Part shown: positions 22,751 through 34,431 of the stretch, piece by piece
How positions within the stretch are numbered: position 1 is the stretch's first letter
Layout of the letters: each line of letters begins with the position of its first letter
DNA from: Strigamia acuminata
Lineage: Eukaryota > Arthropoda > Chilopoda > Geophilomorpha > Linotaeniidae
DNA: 60,000 nt
Assembly (NCBI GenBank): GCA_949358305.1
Contig: OX442318.1
Location: forward strand, 9,656,517 to 9,716,516
Direction: 5' to 3'
Notes under the pieces: generated by a model
Told to the model about the DNA's origin: nothing
The model's database searches: none
Seen by the model: the letters and a program-made list of their open reading frames with translations, nothing else
Made by a program: the position numbers and the translations under genes

Positions 22751-24154
22751 ATTGCACATCTGCTTTAATAAATTTGCGGCTTTCGAAAGCCATAAATCCT
22801 TTTTTATCCGCGAGTTAAGCAACAATCAATTAAAAGCAGCCAAAATTAGTATTTGAGCAAAAAAGAATAGGTTACACGCTTTGCCAATATTTATTGTCAC
22901 TACAAGAGGACTTTGGCTCGCACCTGAAGGGAATTAGATGGGCATCGTGGATCACTCCACAAGTTAATGCATCACTTCGTCTGTGCATGCACAAAAACCC
23001 AAAGGAGGCAAGATGAATGGGTCTTGTGCGAGAACTTTGAGTGTTGATACCATTTACATACACTCGCTGCATGCCCACCTGCACCGTAAAATGAAAAAAT
23101 TGCTCGCCACCAAGCTTGGCAAGGCGCAGCGAAAAAGAGGAGTGTAATAACCAACACAACTCTCCATCATGCGCGTAATGCTTAAAAGAAAAGCCGAGGC
23201 CAACACTCCCTACTTGTCTGGCTGAACTGAGACATTATTTACCTCAGGGTTGACTAAAGTTTCGTGCAAATTTGCAAAGCAAACGAACGAGAGACAGCTT
23301 TGACGAACAACTTGTTTCAAAACCCGAAGCACAAAACACGCACTGCTTGCACACGTGCTGAAACCGGTCTCAGCTCGTTTGGTTAATTAGAAGAGCTGAC
23401 GCCAAAGAAAGTTGGTAGACCTTGCAAGTTGAGATTGGTGTGCTTGCAACATTTTGCGCAATTGGAAATTCCTCGAACGGCGACCGGGTGATGTTGATGA
23501 ACAACTTTTCTCGTGTATGGCTTGGGGCTTACATATCTGCATTTAGTCATCAACTTTCGCACAAGTAATGCTGACATTTCACAATAGGTGTGCACAAATT
23601 GGTTAAGATAAATCCACTTGAATGGTTTAAAGTTGATGAATATTTCAGGATGTCATATATTTTACGCCGTACTTTGCGAAAGTTAGTCTGTTTATTTTGC
23701 TTACGGTAACTTTAAGCAGTTTGAGCATGCTCAGTTGAACAATCGTTCAGATCTCAGCTGCGTATAGGCTTGTGCCTTACGAACCAAGGATAACGTGGAC
23801 GCGTATCGCCCACAACCTTAGAACCAAATGTGGATTTATAATTATGCAACACCTAAAAATTACATTTTTGCTGTAGTAATATAAAAAAAAATTCCTTTCA
23901 ACGAAAACTTCTTAAAATCTTGTAAAACACATTTTATAATCAAACAGTATAAAGAAATTTATTGTTGGGAAGAATTTTTGACGGTAACACAGAATTTGTG
24001 GGTGGATTTATAATTATGAAACGCACCTTATGTGCAAAAATTGGTTTTTTGATTTTTTAATTAAAAACGACTGGGTGAATAATTATGTTGGACTTTGGGT
24101 CAGAAATGGAGTTTTCTAGATATTCTGAAGCTTATTATAAAAATGTGGGTAAAT
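22751..24154. other. No confident gene; comparatively G+C-rich to 23600
   Basis: Positions 22870-23600 are less AT-rich than the surroundings and hold minus-strand frames (22872-23159; 23383-23595, the latter with a CAKCCKH stretch). Neither has a recognisable domain. A short direct repeat GTGGATTTATAATTATG occurs at about 23829 and 24002. Confidence 0.3.
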
Positions 24155-24281
24155 GAAGAGTCAAACATGCAATGGAAACTTATATATTCATTCACTCATC
24201 TTCTTTTTTAATAAAACAGCATTTTGTTACATAGCAACTGAGTTACATTGTTAATTTGTAAGATATTGTTCCAACAGTAAA
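24155..24281 (+). repeat. Dispersed repeat family K, copy K2
   Basis: Second copy of the repeat at 8928-9056, in the same orientation. Confidence 0.7.
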
Positions 24282-24594
24282 TTTATGGAAATTTAGACCA
24301 ATTTCCTAAATTTTGGACATCTAAAAACGCCTTTTGACCTTGTTTTGGTACATTTCTCATTGAAAAAAATTCCTACTCATTCATAACTGATACTTCTATC
24401 AACTATTTTGTACTGAAGAATGTTAAATAAATGTTATTTTCGATTCGATGGGTTTGGATTCAAGTGATTGTAGCAGATGCAAAAAAACACAACCGAAGTC
24501 AATGGTTTACATTTGAACAGTGTTTTATTTATTCAAAACAGGAAATAGGTAAATGTTCTATTCCCCCCCCTTAATCCATCAATAAAATGTCCCA

Positions 24595-24780
24595 ATACAG
24601 AGTGGGTCACCGAAGTGACCCTCTGGTGGCCAAACATGGCGCCACCTCCAATTCCCCCCTAAACGTTGGCTTCTACAGGAACTCCAGTTTCCACAATAAC
24701 AAAATGCTGGTAAAAAAAAGCAGTCTGGTCAAACCCGCGCTGTACAGGTATGCCGCTTGAAGTGGGTTAATTCTGTACTT
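24595..24780 (+). repeat. Dispersed repeat family R, copy R1
   Basis: It contains GTGGGTCACCGAAGTGACCC, a near-palindrome, and a downstream block GCAGTCTGGTCAAACCMGCG with GAAGTGGGTTAAT. The block recurs at 49225-49285; a GTGGGTCACC motif recurs near 36513. Class unknown. Confidence 0.55.
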
Positions 24781-26040
24781 GTTTATTCATTTAAGGAAAC
24801 TTTTATCATCTGCTTAACCAATTTGAACACACCGGTTTGTTAAATGTTAAATACTAAATTTTATTGTGTCATTTTTGATTTATCCGATACGTAATACACG
24901 ACTCTTTAAAAATTTACACATGCATACAATTAATTTCTGAGTTGCATGTTTAAATCATCCTGAATTCTAGAGTCCCATCCATTCAATCATAAAACAAATT
25001 CCATTTAAAAAGAGAGATTAATTTTGCAAAAAGGGAATAAACATTTAAAATTTTAATTTTTCAATTTTGCCATCTGTGGATCAAGTAGAATAGAAGCCAG
25101 ACATATGGCAGTGGAATTACACGAATAAACTCCCTAATAATTCATAAAATATGTTTCTGCTTCCACTTTACACCAGTTTCAAGCGTAAACATGCTGAAAC
25201 CCTCTCAAGATACATCATTCTAAACACTCCTTGCCTTCAATAAATCTAAATTTACAGTTTATGTTTTCACCCACACCAAAAAAAAAAAAAAAATGTTTTC
25301 GCACCCCATTAAAGCTGAGATTTACATTCGACAGACGGCAAGAATTTATAATTAACACGACCTCGGCACCCAATTTCACTTGCGCCTTTCAATCTGATTT
25401 ACAGTTGTTCAGTTAAAAATCCAACTTGCGCTCATAATTTATTATGTACACCTGTCAAAAGTGAAAGCAAATTTATCTCGGCTGACTATGGGGCGCCAAC
25501 TTAAGCGAGCGAAATCTCTCGCGCCATACTTTGAATAAGCGACCGTACCTTCAATAATAATGAAAAAATATCCACATTATACAAAAAAGTCTTTTAAAAA
25601 CAAATCCAGCACTTAATCATTGCATTTTAGATTACGTGATGCAAAGTTTCAACCGAGCACCTGCTCGACCTTCACTGCATTGCAGGTTACTTGAGCAAAA
25701 TAAATCCAACAAATGCCTTTAAAGCAGAACCTTTAAAGAACACCTGGACAAGATTTTTTGCGAGATTAGTGCGCGATTGTACTGGACAATATAAGTCAAG
25801 ACATTGCAGATAAAAATTGGCAAACCTCTTCTCGTACACGTATTTGATGCTCGAGTGGCACTAGTGTAACGCCCCTTTCAAAACGAGGCTAATCTGGAAA
25901 ACACGCAGGTGCTAAATGTGCCACATTGTTGTGTCTAATCTGCAGGGCTAGATCCAACAATGTGACACGTTCTGCACGTGCTAGCTGATTTCACTTGCAC
26001 TGCTCCGGCTTAAAGTGCGTGTATTTGAAAAATTAATTTG
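24781..26040. other. No gene seen
   Basis: AT-rich tract. The frame at 25231-25416 contains an A-run and has no motif. Confidence 0.35.
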
Positions 26041-26372
26041 AAATAATCCCTTGAATACCACTTGTGATAGGTGGAATTAGAAATTTCATTACATCGCTCA
26101 AATTCTCGCTTTTGCGTGAACTGCTCATCCTCACCTATCACTTCGAGTATTACAAGTGATTATTTAAGTCCTGCAGTGTACGGCGACTCATACATTTTAG
26201 TTTCAATTTAATTTCAATCCTCGATAGTATAGTGGTCAGTATCCCTACCCTCAGCAAGACTGTAGTGTACAAGCCAATTTTAAACTTCTCGAACATTATT
26301 TGATGAATTTTTGTTTACCAAAATGACATTAAACCGATAGTAAAGTGCCTTTTAACACAGATTGAGCGGAAG
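26041..26372 (+). repeat. Repeat L, copy L1, containing the 5' half of a tRNA-Asp
   Basis: Within a 230-base module (26143-26372) shared with 28565-28810, positions 26218-26249 read TCCTCGATAGTATAGTGGTC and on to ATCCC. This is the acceptor 5' strand, D arm (box A) and start of the anticodon arm of eukaryotic tRNA-Asp; the 3' half with box B is missing. Upstream, 26041-26074 and 26131-26166 form an inverted repeat (AAATAATC and GTGATAGGTG ends), a possible hairpin at the module's edge. A half-tRNA SINE head is the most likely reading. Confidence 0.7.
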
Positions 26373-26934
26373 AGAGTAGAACCTTTCCTTTCATTTAGGC
26401 AAAATGGGATCACATCAACCTACTAGTTACCGGCTAAATGGAAAATGACATTAAACTCATGTACTTGACGGCTCCGACAGCATTTACTATATCTATATGC
26501 AGTTGGATGAGGCTGAAGGCAGCTACGTTTTTATGATCCTGCACAAAACTGCTCGAGTGGATCGCTCAAGCAGAATCAACGGACTGTAATCCGGACTCAA
26601 TATAGCCGCACACTTTCACTTCGCATCCCATGCACTTTCATAAATCTCGCACCAATCCAAGCCTTAAAGCGCAGCTCACGCACTATATCTTCTAAGACAA
26701 ATCACCATTTTATAGATTAAAAGCACGACATCAAGTGCATGCAAAACATTATAATGGATGAGAAACCTATGCATATGAAGCTGTTTGGGATCGAGAGTAA
26801 CCTCATTATCAAATGGATTTAGCCAACGCTGAAATGACGTCATACTCCAACATTGCTACAGCATGGTTCTGAGAAATAATGACGTTGAAGTGTTATTTGG
26901 TTTGGATTCTCGTGATGGTGTTGGATTCTTATGC
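26373..26934. other. No gene seen
   Basis: No coding signal. A CRE-type octamer TGACGTCA occurs at 26835-26842. Confidence 0.3.
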
Positions 26935-27285
26935 TGGGCGCACACATACCGCGATTTCGCATTGCGTCGCGATTTTGCAAGCGAAATCGCCCTGTTAATC
27001 GCGCGTAATGCAACACACATGTAGCTATTCCCGCTTTGCTATTTCAATGTTATGATGTCATTCCTAATCCGAAAAATAGCTCCTACTGAATGTTCATGAA
27101 ATGACGTCATTTCACACAGCTCACGGATTGGCTGCGACATGAATCGCGGGAGAAATAGTACGCTACTTGTCCCAAGTACTATTTTCAAAAGTAGATTTCC
27201 AACCGACGTAAAATGACATCATCTGCGCATGCGCAATGGAAACGCGATTGTGCCGCGATGCGAAATCGCGGTATGTGTGCGCCCA
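26935..27285. mobile_element. MITE F, 351 bp with perfect 28-bp terminal inverted repeats
   Basis: The ends begin TGGGCGCACACATACCGCGA and match perfectly over 28 bases in inverted orientation (26935-26962 and 27258-27285). The element is richer in G+C than its surroundings and full of CGCGAT-type motifs. Inside are a CRE octamer TGACGTCA (27102-27109) and TGCGCATGCGCA (27224-27235), a perfect match to the NRF-1 consensus. Perfect ends suggest a young insertion. No clear target duplication was seen. Confidence 0.9.
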
Positions 27286-27463
27286 CCATTAAGGAGTGGA
27301 CTCAGGACACAACCATTGATAGACAGCGTATTTACATAAGTGCTTTATTCGATATATGACACTGGTGGCACTGCAATCGCCAGCGTCACAAATCAACATA
27401 GACAGAATTGGAATGCGGAACATTCGAGATGTCATTATTCTTAAAGTGGCAGAAGCGCCAGGA

Positions 27464-27510
27464 TGTGACGAGCTGGGAGTTGAACCCAGTTACCCTATTT
27501 GCCAACAATG
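27464..27510 (-). repeat. tRNA-like 3' half (SINE remnant)
   Basis: The minus strand reads TTGGCAAATAGGGTAACTGG and then GTTCAACTCCCAGC, which has a box B-like GGTTCAACTCC and shares TGGCAAA with GGGTTC spacing with the element at 8257-8330. Box A is not visible. The SINE body probably extends to about 27300 but its limits are unclear. Confidence 0.4.
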
Positions 27511-28379
27511 ACTACAATAAACCCAAATCTATTTTTCATCATAGGTTATAATCCCATTAACTGGTGGATGGCAATGCTTGCCTCTTTTAGTGTTCAGTGT
27601 GAGAGGTCATTTTTGATTACACTAGGGAATTTGTAAGTTTATACTCATCATGTGCTCGGATTATGAGAGCAACTAGCGTGTCAAAATGTCTAAAAAGTAA
27701 TTCCGAAATTAAATACCAATCAGTTTTTGAAGCCCACATCTCAAAATCCATCGCTCCGATTCTGATAAAATTGGTTTCGGGGTTTCTAACATTGTTTCCT
27801 GACACTTTCCACTCTTTCAGACACCTAGCACTTGCTGTTTTTGAGCTACGCCAATTTTAACGTCTATAAATTATAAATGTCTCCACATGAAAGTTTTAAA
27901 ACAATTTCCAGTCTTTTGATGGATTGGATTGCCTGCTTATCCAGTGTATTGTCGAATTCAAAATGGAGATTGCTGCGGAGCACACAATAAGAAATTCCAA
28001 CACAAAGAAGCAGATTTTCATTCTTTCTGTTTATGTTTCTTTCCCTTAGAAAATATACTTTTCTTTTTTGAATCAATCGCTCTTGCCTCATGTCTTATTC
28101 ATGTGTGTGCCCATTCGGCCACACTACGCTTGAATTGGAGATACAAGGTATCGTCCAAGATGACAACTAAATTCGAAGATTCCATTCAAAAATCCAATAA
28201 GCTATAAATAGAAGAGAATCGTGATGGAAGACACGACACTAAAAATTTACGACTGCTCCGGAACGGATGGTTTGCGGCTTCCACATTAAAATTATTCACC
28301 ACAAAATAATCCACTTTAATGAACGACCATTTTGCGACAATTCTAATACACCACTCCGTAAAGTTTCTCCGATCAATTC

Positions 28380-28476
28380 CCAAATCACACCCTACAAGAG
28401 TTCGACGTTTTCCTTTTTTCCAACCAAATGTGTTGTGAAAAAGAAAAATGCAGAACTCTTGTAGGGTGTGATTTGG
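28380..28476. repeat. Perfect inverted repeat, 24-bp arms
   Basis: CCAAATCACACCCTACAAGA with TTC closing the first arm is mirrored perfectly in inverted orientation at 28453-28476, around a loop of about 49 bases. It could be a tiny MITE or a structured-RNA hairpin. No second copy was noticed in the window. Confidence 0.8.
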
Positions 28477-28564
28477 TAATACTGAATGTAATTTCTTACA
28501 ACTCGTAATTGGAAAATCGTAATTTTTCTTCTTTAATCGTTTTTCATATAGTTCATGATTTTTG

Positions 28565-28810
28565 TCGAGTATTACAAGTGATTATTTAAGTCCAGCAGTG
28601 TACGGCGGCTCATACATTTTAGTTTCAATTTAACTTCAATCCTCGATAGTATAGTGGTCAGTATCCCTACCTTCAGCAAGACTGTAGTGTACAACTAAAG
28701 AAAAAATGAAGCCAATTTTAAACTTCTCCAACATTATTTGATGAATTTTTGTTTACCAAAATGACATTAAAGCGATAGTAAAGTGCCTTTTAACACAGAT
28801 TGAGCGGAAG
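28565..28810 (+). repeat. Repeat L, copy L2, with the tRNA-Asp half
   Basis: It is nearly identical to L1 over its whole length, but has a 16-base insertion (within CAACTAAAGAAAAAATGAAG) just after the tRNA-like part. The tRNA-Asp 5' half lies at 28640-28671. Both copies start TCGAGTATTACAAGTG and end ATTGAGCGGAAG. Confidence 0.7.
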
Positions 28811-29620
28811 ATTGTTAATTAAATAATAAAAACATATTCAACACTCAAAATTTCCAGGTTTTCACACTGAATACAAGACGATATTAATCGATATTGCTAG
28901 CGACATTACTCGGTAATGCATTAAACTATACAAGCGATATAGAATGTAATTATTGTTTAATTTCCACAAACCCATAAATAAACTACACATATTTTGCCTT
29001 TTAAATGTCGTATTTTCAAAGTGTTTCCACTTTGGTTGCACGGCCGAGACAAGCTAAAGAGATAAAAAATTCATCAATAAACAATCGTCTGCAAACATCC
29101 AAACAAGACAAACCGCTAAAGAAAAGCGAAAACTATTTTAAAAATAAATCAAATTCTGTTTGATCTATTAAAGTAGTAAAGTGTTTAGACAGCGGTAAAT
29201 TTCTAACACTAGCACGTACACGTGTCAAAAAAATAAAATCATATTGGCTTATCAGTAGTGGTAGTGAGAGATGGCAGGAAGAGATGAAAATGTAGTGAAG
29301 AATTCCTTTCCACTAAACAGCCACTCGATATTCTATTGGGACATTTTGCACTGCAATTTGATTATTCTCCACTACAAACTTGGCATTTTGTCAATATGAA
29401 TACACACAATGTTTGCTGCTGCATATTTAGCATTTTATATGATTCATACGTTGTCTGCATTGAAGATTGTCACATTATGTATCCCACACAATGTCCCAAT
29501 TTCACATAAATTCATCAATAATTTACACTTATTAAACAATCGCTATTCGATAACAACAGTTTCTGTTTGTCAATTATGACAAATTCATCATTGCTGATAT
29601 TTGTTCCATGATTAATAAAC
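28811..29620. other. No gene seen
   Basis: AT-rich; no repeats or frames of note. Confidence 0.35.
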
Positions 29621-29621
29621 C

Positions 29622-29684
29622 TACCGTATATCCTCGCGTATAATGCAACCCCCCCCCCATTTTAAGGCGCCATTTTTGCTAATA
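29622..29684. mobile_element. End of an ACCGTATA / CGTATAATGC element, split by A3
   Basis: CTACCGTATATCCTCGCGTA followed by TAATGCAA resembles 55262-55310 (ACCGTATAC, then GTGTATAATGC). After copy A3 the text resumes with GTGCGTATAATGCGAG (about 30334-30350). A3 therefore seems to have landed inside this older element. Confidence 0.45.
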
Positions 29685-30322
29685 AAGCTTAATACTCATA
29701 CGCTTTCAGAGTCTAAATATTTTTACACTCTTAATTTTTCAACAGCACCATTTCAAGCGGAATGTTTTATCCTCTTATTATTCACAGTCTGATAAATTTG
29801 TGGTACTCATGAAATTGTTATCAGAAAGTTTCCGTACTCTTAAACTGTGTGAGTCATTGTTGCTTGTTTTGCAAATGGCTGGCAATGGCAATGAAGCTTT
29901 GTCCGACTTTTCTGACTTAAATAATTTTAAAATCAGTTTTGGTCTTTTAAAATTAAAATTAAAATTAAAATTAAAAAAGCATTTATTTTGTCTGAAATGC
30001 AGGCAAAAATATAATTCTACAAAACTTCAACAAACAACGTGTTCAATTGTAGTAGTTGGGTGTCTTTGTTTGCAACCGGCTGTCACCAGTTGCAAATTTT
30101 AGATCAAAAACAAGGGAATTCTGGGTAGACAAAATTTATTCAGAGTCTGAAACAATTAAATTTTTCCGTGCACCATTGGGGCCGGAAACAATTCGTTTCC
30201 ACTTGCAAGGGTGATTCAGAGTCTAAACAATATTTTTATGAGTACCACCCCTGGCAGGAAACTTAAAACTTTGATTCCTGTTACCATTCCAAGGACAGAA
30301 TGGTGTTATGAGTACTAAGCTT
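29685..30322 (+). mobile_element. Transposon family A, copy A3 (about 638 bp)
   Basis: The ends AAGCTTAATACTCATACGC and GAGTACTAAGCTTA form the termini. It has the same internal plan as A2, with a local expansion of AAAATT units (about 29948-29980) inside the ORF region. This lengthens the frame to 100 codons before it closes, and shifts it relative to the other copies. Confidence 0.85.
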
Positions 30323-30978
30323 AAGTGGTGTATGTGCGTATAATGCGAGTTAACATTTGTGTACCACAACAAAGCAGAGTTATTATTTATTAAAAAGTTG
30401 TTTTTCCTAGTTTTTAAAATTCCAATTATCTTCATCCAAACCTATTAGGTGCCGCAAAATTCCAACATGATTAGCCTCATTTCCCACGAGAGGAAATTAT
30501 CGATTCTGGCCACTAACCTTACAGTATTTCACTTCCTGCTGTCCCAACTTTTCATTTTCATAATTAATCCGTGAAAACCCAGTTAATATAGACATTTACC
30601 CACATCTCAATATTGAATAAGAAATATATTCTCTCAGTTTTCCTCACACTTGAATTGAACTCCTCAAAGAATATTCCCCATCGATCACAGCTGCTGTGTT
30701 AGGTTCGGCTTTCCTGCATTTACCACCACGAATGTCCTCATTCACTGTTTACATGCTGGAAAATGTACACAGAATGCGTTTGATCGAAATTTTCCCACAA
30801 AGTTCCCACAACAACTTACTCAAATTTCCCTTTAAAATACCAAGCAAATATTAGTAGGAACATCGAATCTTCTAAGCATCTATTCCACGAAACCAAACAT
30901 TCGCTGTCGCTCTTCAAATCAACCAACAGATAAACACAACTAATAATTGTTTTAAGCCCTGATTAAACGAAATTATAA

Positions 30979-31098
30979 AATGTGTCCCAAAAATAGTTAA
31001 TATTGGACCAATATCACCTACCTATATCAGACCAACATTGGCCAATTGTATGTTGAAGGTTGGTTATACCTGATACCGGTCCGATATTGGCCCAATAT
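30979..31098. repeat. CCAATATTGG-rich repeat
   Basis: Repeated ATATTGGRCCAATAT and GGCCAATTG motifs with imperfect dyad symmetry resemble MITE-type repeats. It abuts element E1, whose terminus follows directly. Confidence 0.4.
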
Positions 31099-31099
31099 A

Positions 31100-31470
31100 C
31101 AGGGTGTTTCAGAATTCATGTTACACAGAAATAGGGGGTATAGAGGGGGACCAGGAGATCACGTTTTCACTAATCAAAAATTCCAAAAAAAAATTCCCAC
31201 TTAGTCACAGCCCCAAAAACAATGGAAGATTTCAAATATCGCGCGTCACGCATATCGCCCACGTTTGCCAGGTTAAAGCGCAATTCTCAAATAAAAACAC
31301 ACAATCAGTAGCCAACAGCAGAAGTTTATTACAAGAGATGCTCTACATGTCCACCATGTGCATCAACGCACAGCTGGTAGCGACGAAATAAATTCTTTTG
31401 GAATTTTTGATTAGTGGAAACGTGATCTCCTGGTCCCCCTCTATAACCCCTGGAATACCCCCTGGAATAC
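31100..31470. mobile_element. Transposon family E, copy E1
   Basis: It starts CAGGGTGTTTCAGAATTCAT, then GGGTATAGAGGGGGACCAGG and AGATCACGTTTTC. The inner part of this end recurs inverted at about 31399-31445 (ATTTTTGATTAGTGGAAACG, CTCCTGGTCCCCCTCTAT). The outermost part of the right end is missing or altered. Between the arms lies a transposase scrap on the minus strand. The second copy is E2 at 46379-46957. Confidence 0.8.
31329..31388 (-). pseudogene. C-terminal fragment of a Tc1/mariner-like transposase
   Basis: Minus-strand codons give FRRYQLCVDAHGGHVEHLL and a stop. This matches the usual last residues of Tc1/mariner (IS630-type) transposases of insects and other animals, which often end in a C-x(4)-GGH(F/V)EHL tail. 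Only about 20 codons survive. The DDE catalytic domain is absent, so the element cannot mobilise itself. The call rests on motif memory. Confidence 0.6.
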
Positions 31471-32709
31471 TGTATTTATATGCTGCAAAGTGTAGAAATG
31501 TAATATTATGAATGCGCCTAGTGTGTACAGCGGACCCAGAATGTTGATTTCTTATCAACCCAGCCACACGTTTTTACGACGTGTAAATACCGATTTATCT
31601 CAAAGTATCGCAAAAGGCAACTTACACATAAACCACCTTTATTCCAACTGACATTCCCGTGTAAGAGTAGAAGCAAAACCCACTCTATACACCGTTTGAA
31701 ACGCAGAGAAGAGCAGGTTGAAATCAGATGAGAACTGCGTATGTAAGTTTTCTCTGTGTCGTTTCCTTTTAGACCCAAGTCCCAACTCTTCTTTGGCGAG
31801 ATTTGGCAACCCCAATTTATGACAGGCCTGTGTCAGAAACGTGGATGTGATAGCACAACTGCACACCGGACAATGCCGCGTGTGAAACTGCTGATTGCTC
31901 CACCAGGCAGCAGAGGTGACGACGTGCCGGGCATGGAAGAAGGATACTCTCGCCCAGACTGGCAGCTCAATCTGCCTTAATGGCTTCACACGTGTTATGT
32001 GCGCTACGGTTAGGAGAAGGGCTTTGACGGGTAATTTCTATGAAATTCCATTGGACCATTGGGGAAAGCTGGTGCTGATAAAATACTCCTCTTTTCGCCT
32101 CACGACAGTTTTATCTCGCACCGCTCTATATTCCAAACATTTATTTTTTCAAAACCTCTTTGTTGATTCAGCAAAACGGGCAAATATGCTTTTATATTTT
32201 CATTTTTCGCCAAATTCTCTCGTCCTCGGCTGAATAATCATTGTACTGTTCACGCTCGAATTCAACTGCCGATTGTACAAGTGGCCCCTCTTGCCAAACT
32301 GGTTTTAACAATAGCTGCGTCCAAATACTGAAAGTGACTTTACCGACTTATTTCAACCTTGAACGCAACCCAAGGTCATGCAATGTCGATGAATTTACAG
32401 AAAGCAGCACAGACAAGACACGTTTTTTTGGATACTATGTTATTCTACACTTTCTTAAAGAAAACAATGGCAAACGAGCGGATCAAAAACATCGTTGTCA
32501 TTTTACAACTCAACACCACTTAACAGCTTAGTCACTTTATTTGTGCAACATACGATCATGAACCAAGAATAACATGGACACGTATCCACATGTTTAGTGC
32601 GTTTTGCCGCAATGTATTCTGGGGTCACAACAGGTAACAAACATTGCTGTCACCCAATCAGCGCACAGAACAACGAATCAACAGGAAATAACACACCGAT
32701 ACGTGTCCA
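31471..32709. other. No confident gene
   Basis: A comparatively G+C-rich stretch at 31640-31990 is open on both strands (minus 31639-31989, 116 codons; plus 31895-32233). I recognise no domain and see no supporting splice sites. The phrase GAACCAAGAATAACATGGAC near 32562 resembles one near 23782, a possible small repeat. Confidence 0.3.
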
Positions 32710-33096
32710 TGTTAGAGGGGGGCCAGTTCCTATTGGACGAGCCTGTTGTAGGGCTACATAAAAGTAGGCCAAAATACAAACGCTCGAGTTACGGGAAGCC
32801 ATTTTGTGTCCAGACAGAACAATCGATCATAAACTTCAAAACCAGCTTGACAAAGCAACCGATAAACTGAACGAATTAAAGAATCATGAATTTTGAAAAA
32901 GTAACAGCTTAAAACATTGCTTCCAGACTTTTAAAAACATTTTATTATTAAATATTAGTCATTTTACATCATTTCAAACATCTAAAATAATCAAACTAAT
33001 TAAAACCACAACAAAACTACTTTTCCTAGTGAAAGTATACAGGTAACAGTTATGAGTAAACAGGCTCGACCAATAGGAACTGGTCCCCCTCTAACA
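32710..33096. mobile_element. MITE H, 387 bp
   Basis: The left end TGTTAGAGGGGGGCCAGTTC with CTATTGGACGAGCCTG following is matched inverted at 33060-33096 (CAGGCTCGACCAATAGGAAC, ending CCCCCTCTAACA), with about two mismatches over 36 bases. No transposase. A short + frame overlaps it without meaning. Confidence 0.85.
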
Positions 33097-34431
33097 GTGA
33101 GCCAGAGTATAGTTTTCACAACACTGACATTTTGTTTATACAAATGTTGCATTGAAGTCAACCAAAACAGATCATCAATGGATTACTCGTTGAATTTACT
33201 TTCCACTTGTTTATAAACGTGTTTGTACAGCCTGTGCCATTACCAACCTTTCTTTCATCATGTTAGCATCGAGTTAATTTTCCGCAGATTTACTTAACAA
33301 GCAACTTAAATTCTTAATTACATTACAATCCCCTTCCATCTTAAGAGAAAACCACACACGTGTGGACAGGGGAATTCAGCTAAACTTTAGCAAACAAACA
33401 ATACAGGCTTAGTTTATCAACGCATTAAAACCCCCTAGACGCAATTAATAATTAAACTCATTACAAAAACACATATTTGGTGAACTAATAAACGGCCACT
33501 TGAATGAGTGACCGCTTAACCACTCCCAACAACAAGTCACACAATCGCCCTAATCTGTATGAACAGCTGGAATCCATTTATAACAAACTCCAATATCAAA
33601 GCATTTTTCGAGATTGGCCACTGCAACTCAAACAATATATGCATCTGCACAATCCAATAACCCAAAACCATTGTTTTTATTCCCTCCAAAGTGTATTTTC
33701 CTCTCCAACCCTTAACCTTATTAAGGATTAATTTATTGGTAATGATGCCACGAAGAGGAAAAAGAACTTGTGGCCATGTACAGTGAGCTGACAATCTCCT
33801 CCTCCTCTTTTTCACTCCAATGAACTCATACCCTTGATTACACTCAATTTCCAACAAGATTCGAGTGTCAAGACGCGAGAAAAATAGAAACTAGGTCGAA
33901 GGAAGACATTCCTCCTTGTTGGTTCTGCAACGGCTCAAAATTTCAACCAACTTGTATGTATGCAGAGTTGGGCTTCTCCTACCAACAAATCCCAACTTTC
34001 CACCATCAATAATGTCTAGTTTGCTAAAGTGATTTTTGATGATGAGCAAATCTTGGCCCAAATATTGTTTTTCTTGCTGCAACAGCTGATGAAGCCCTAA
34101 ACTAAACCCAATTTATCATTTTTGACAAGCAATTAATTGGTGAATGTGGAAAAGCAGGCGATGGCGAGATTTTGTCTTGGTTACATATGCTGTGCGCAAA
34201 TTAATTGATAGTCAACACGAAAAGTTATTTAAAAGCAGTCATCTGCATGCTTGGCTGTGGGTGTGTTGATAGACAAACAATGGTGTTAGTTGTTTTTCTT
34301 GATTAAATTTATTTTGTCAATTTTTATTTTGATAGCAAATGAGCAAATTGTAAATTCTATGGCATCAGACCGTATAGTTATCCCCACTACCAACACTTAA
34401 TGCGGTCATTGCCTATCATCAGTTTGGTGAA
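33097..34431. other. No gene seen
   Basis: AT-rich. Minus frames at 33537-33857 and 33891-34082 show no motif. Confidence 0.35.

Noticed and set aside
26218-26249. tRNA-Asp gene
   Set aside because: Only the 5' half is present; the anticodon arm is broken and box B and the acceptor 3' strand are missing.
31639-31989. 116-codon minus ORF with several His and Cys residues
   Set aside because: No recognisable domain, spacing does not fit a zinc finger, and the + strand is open too.
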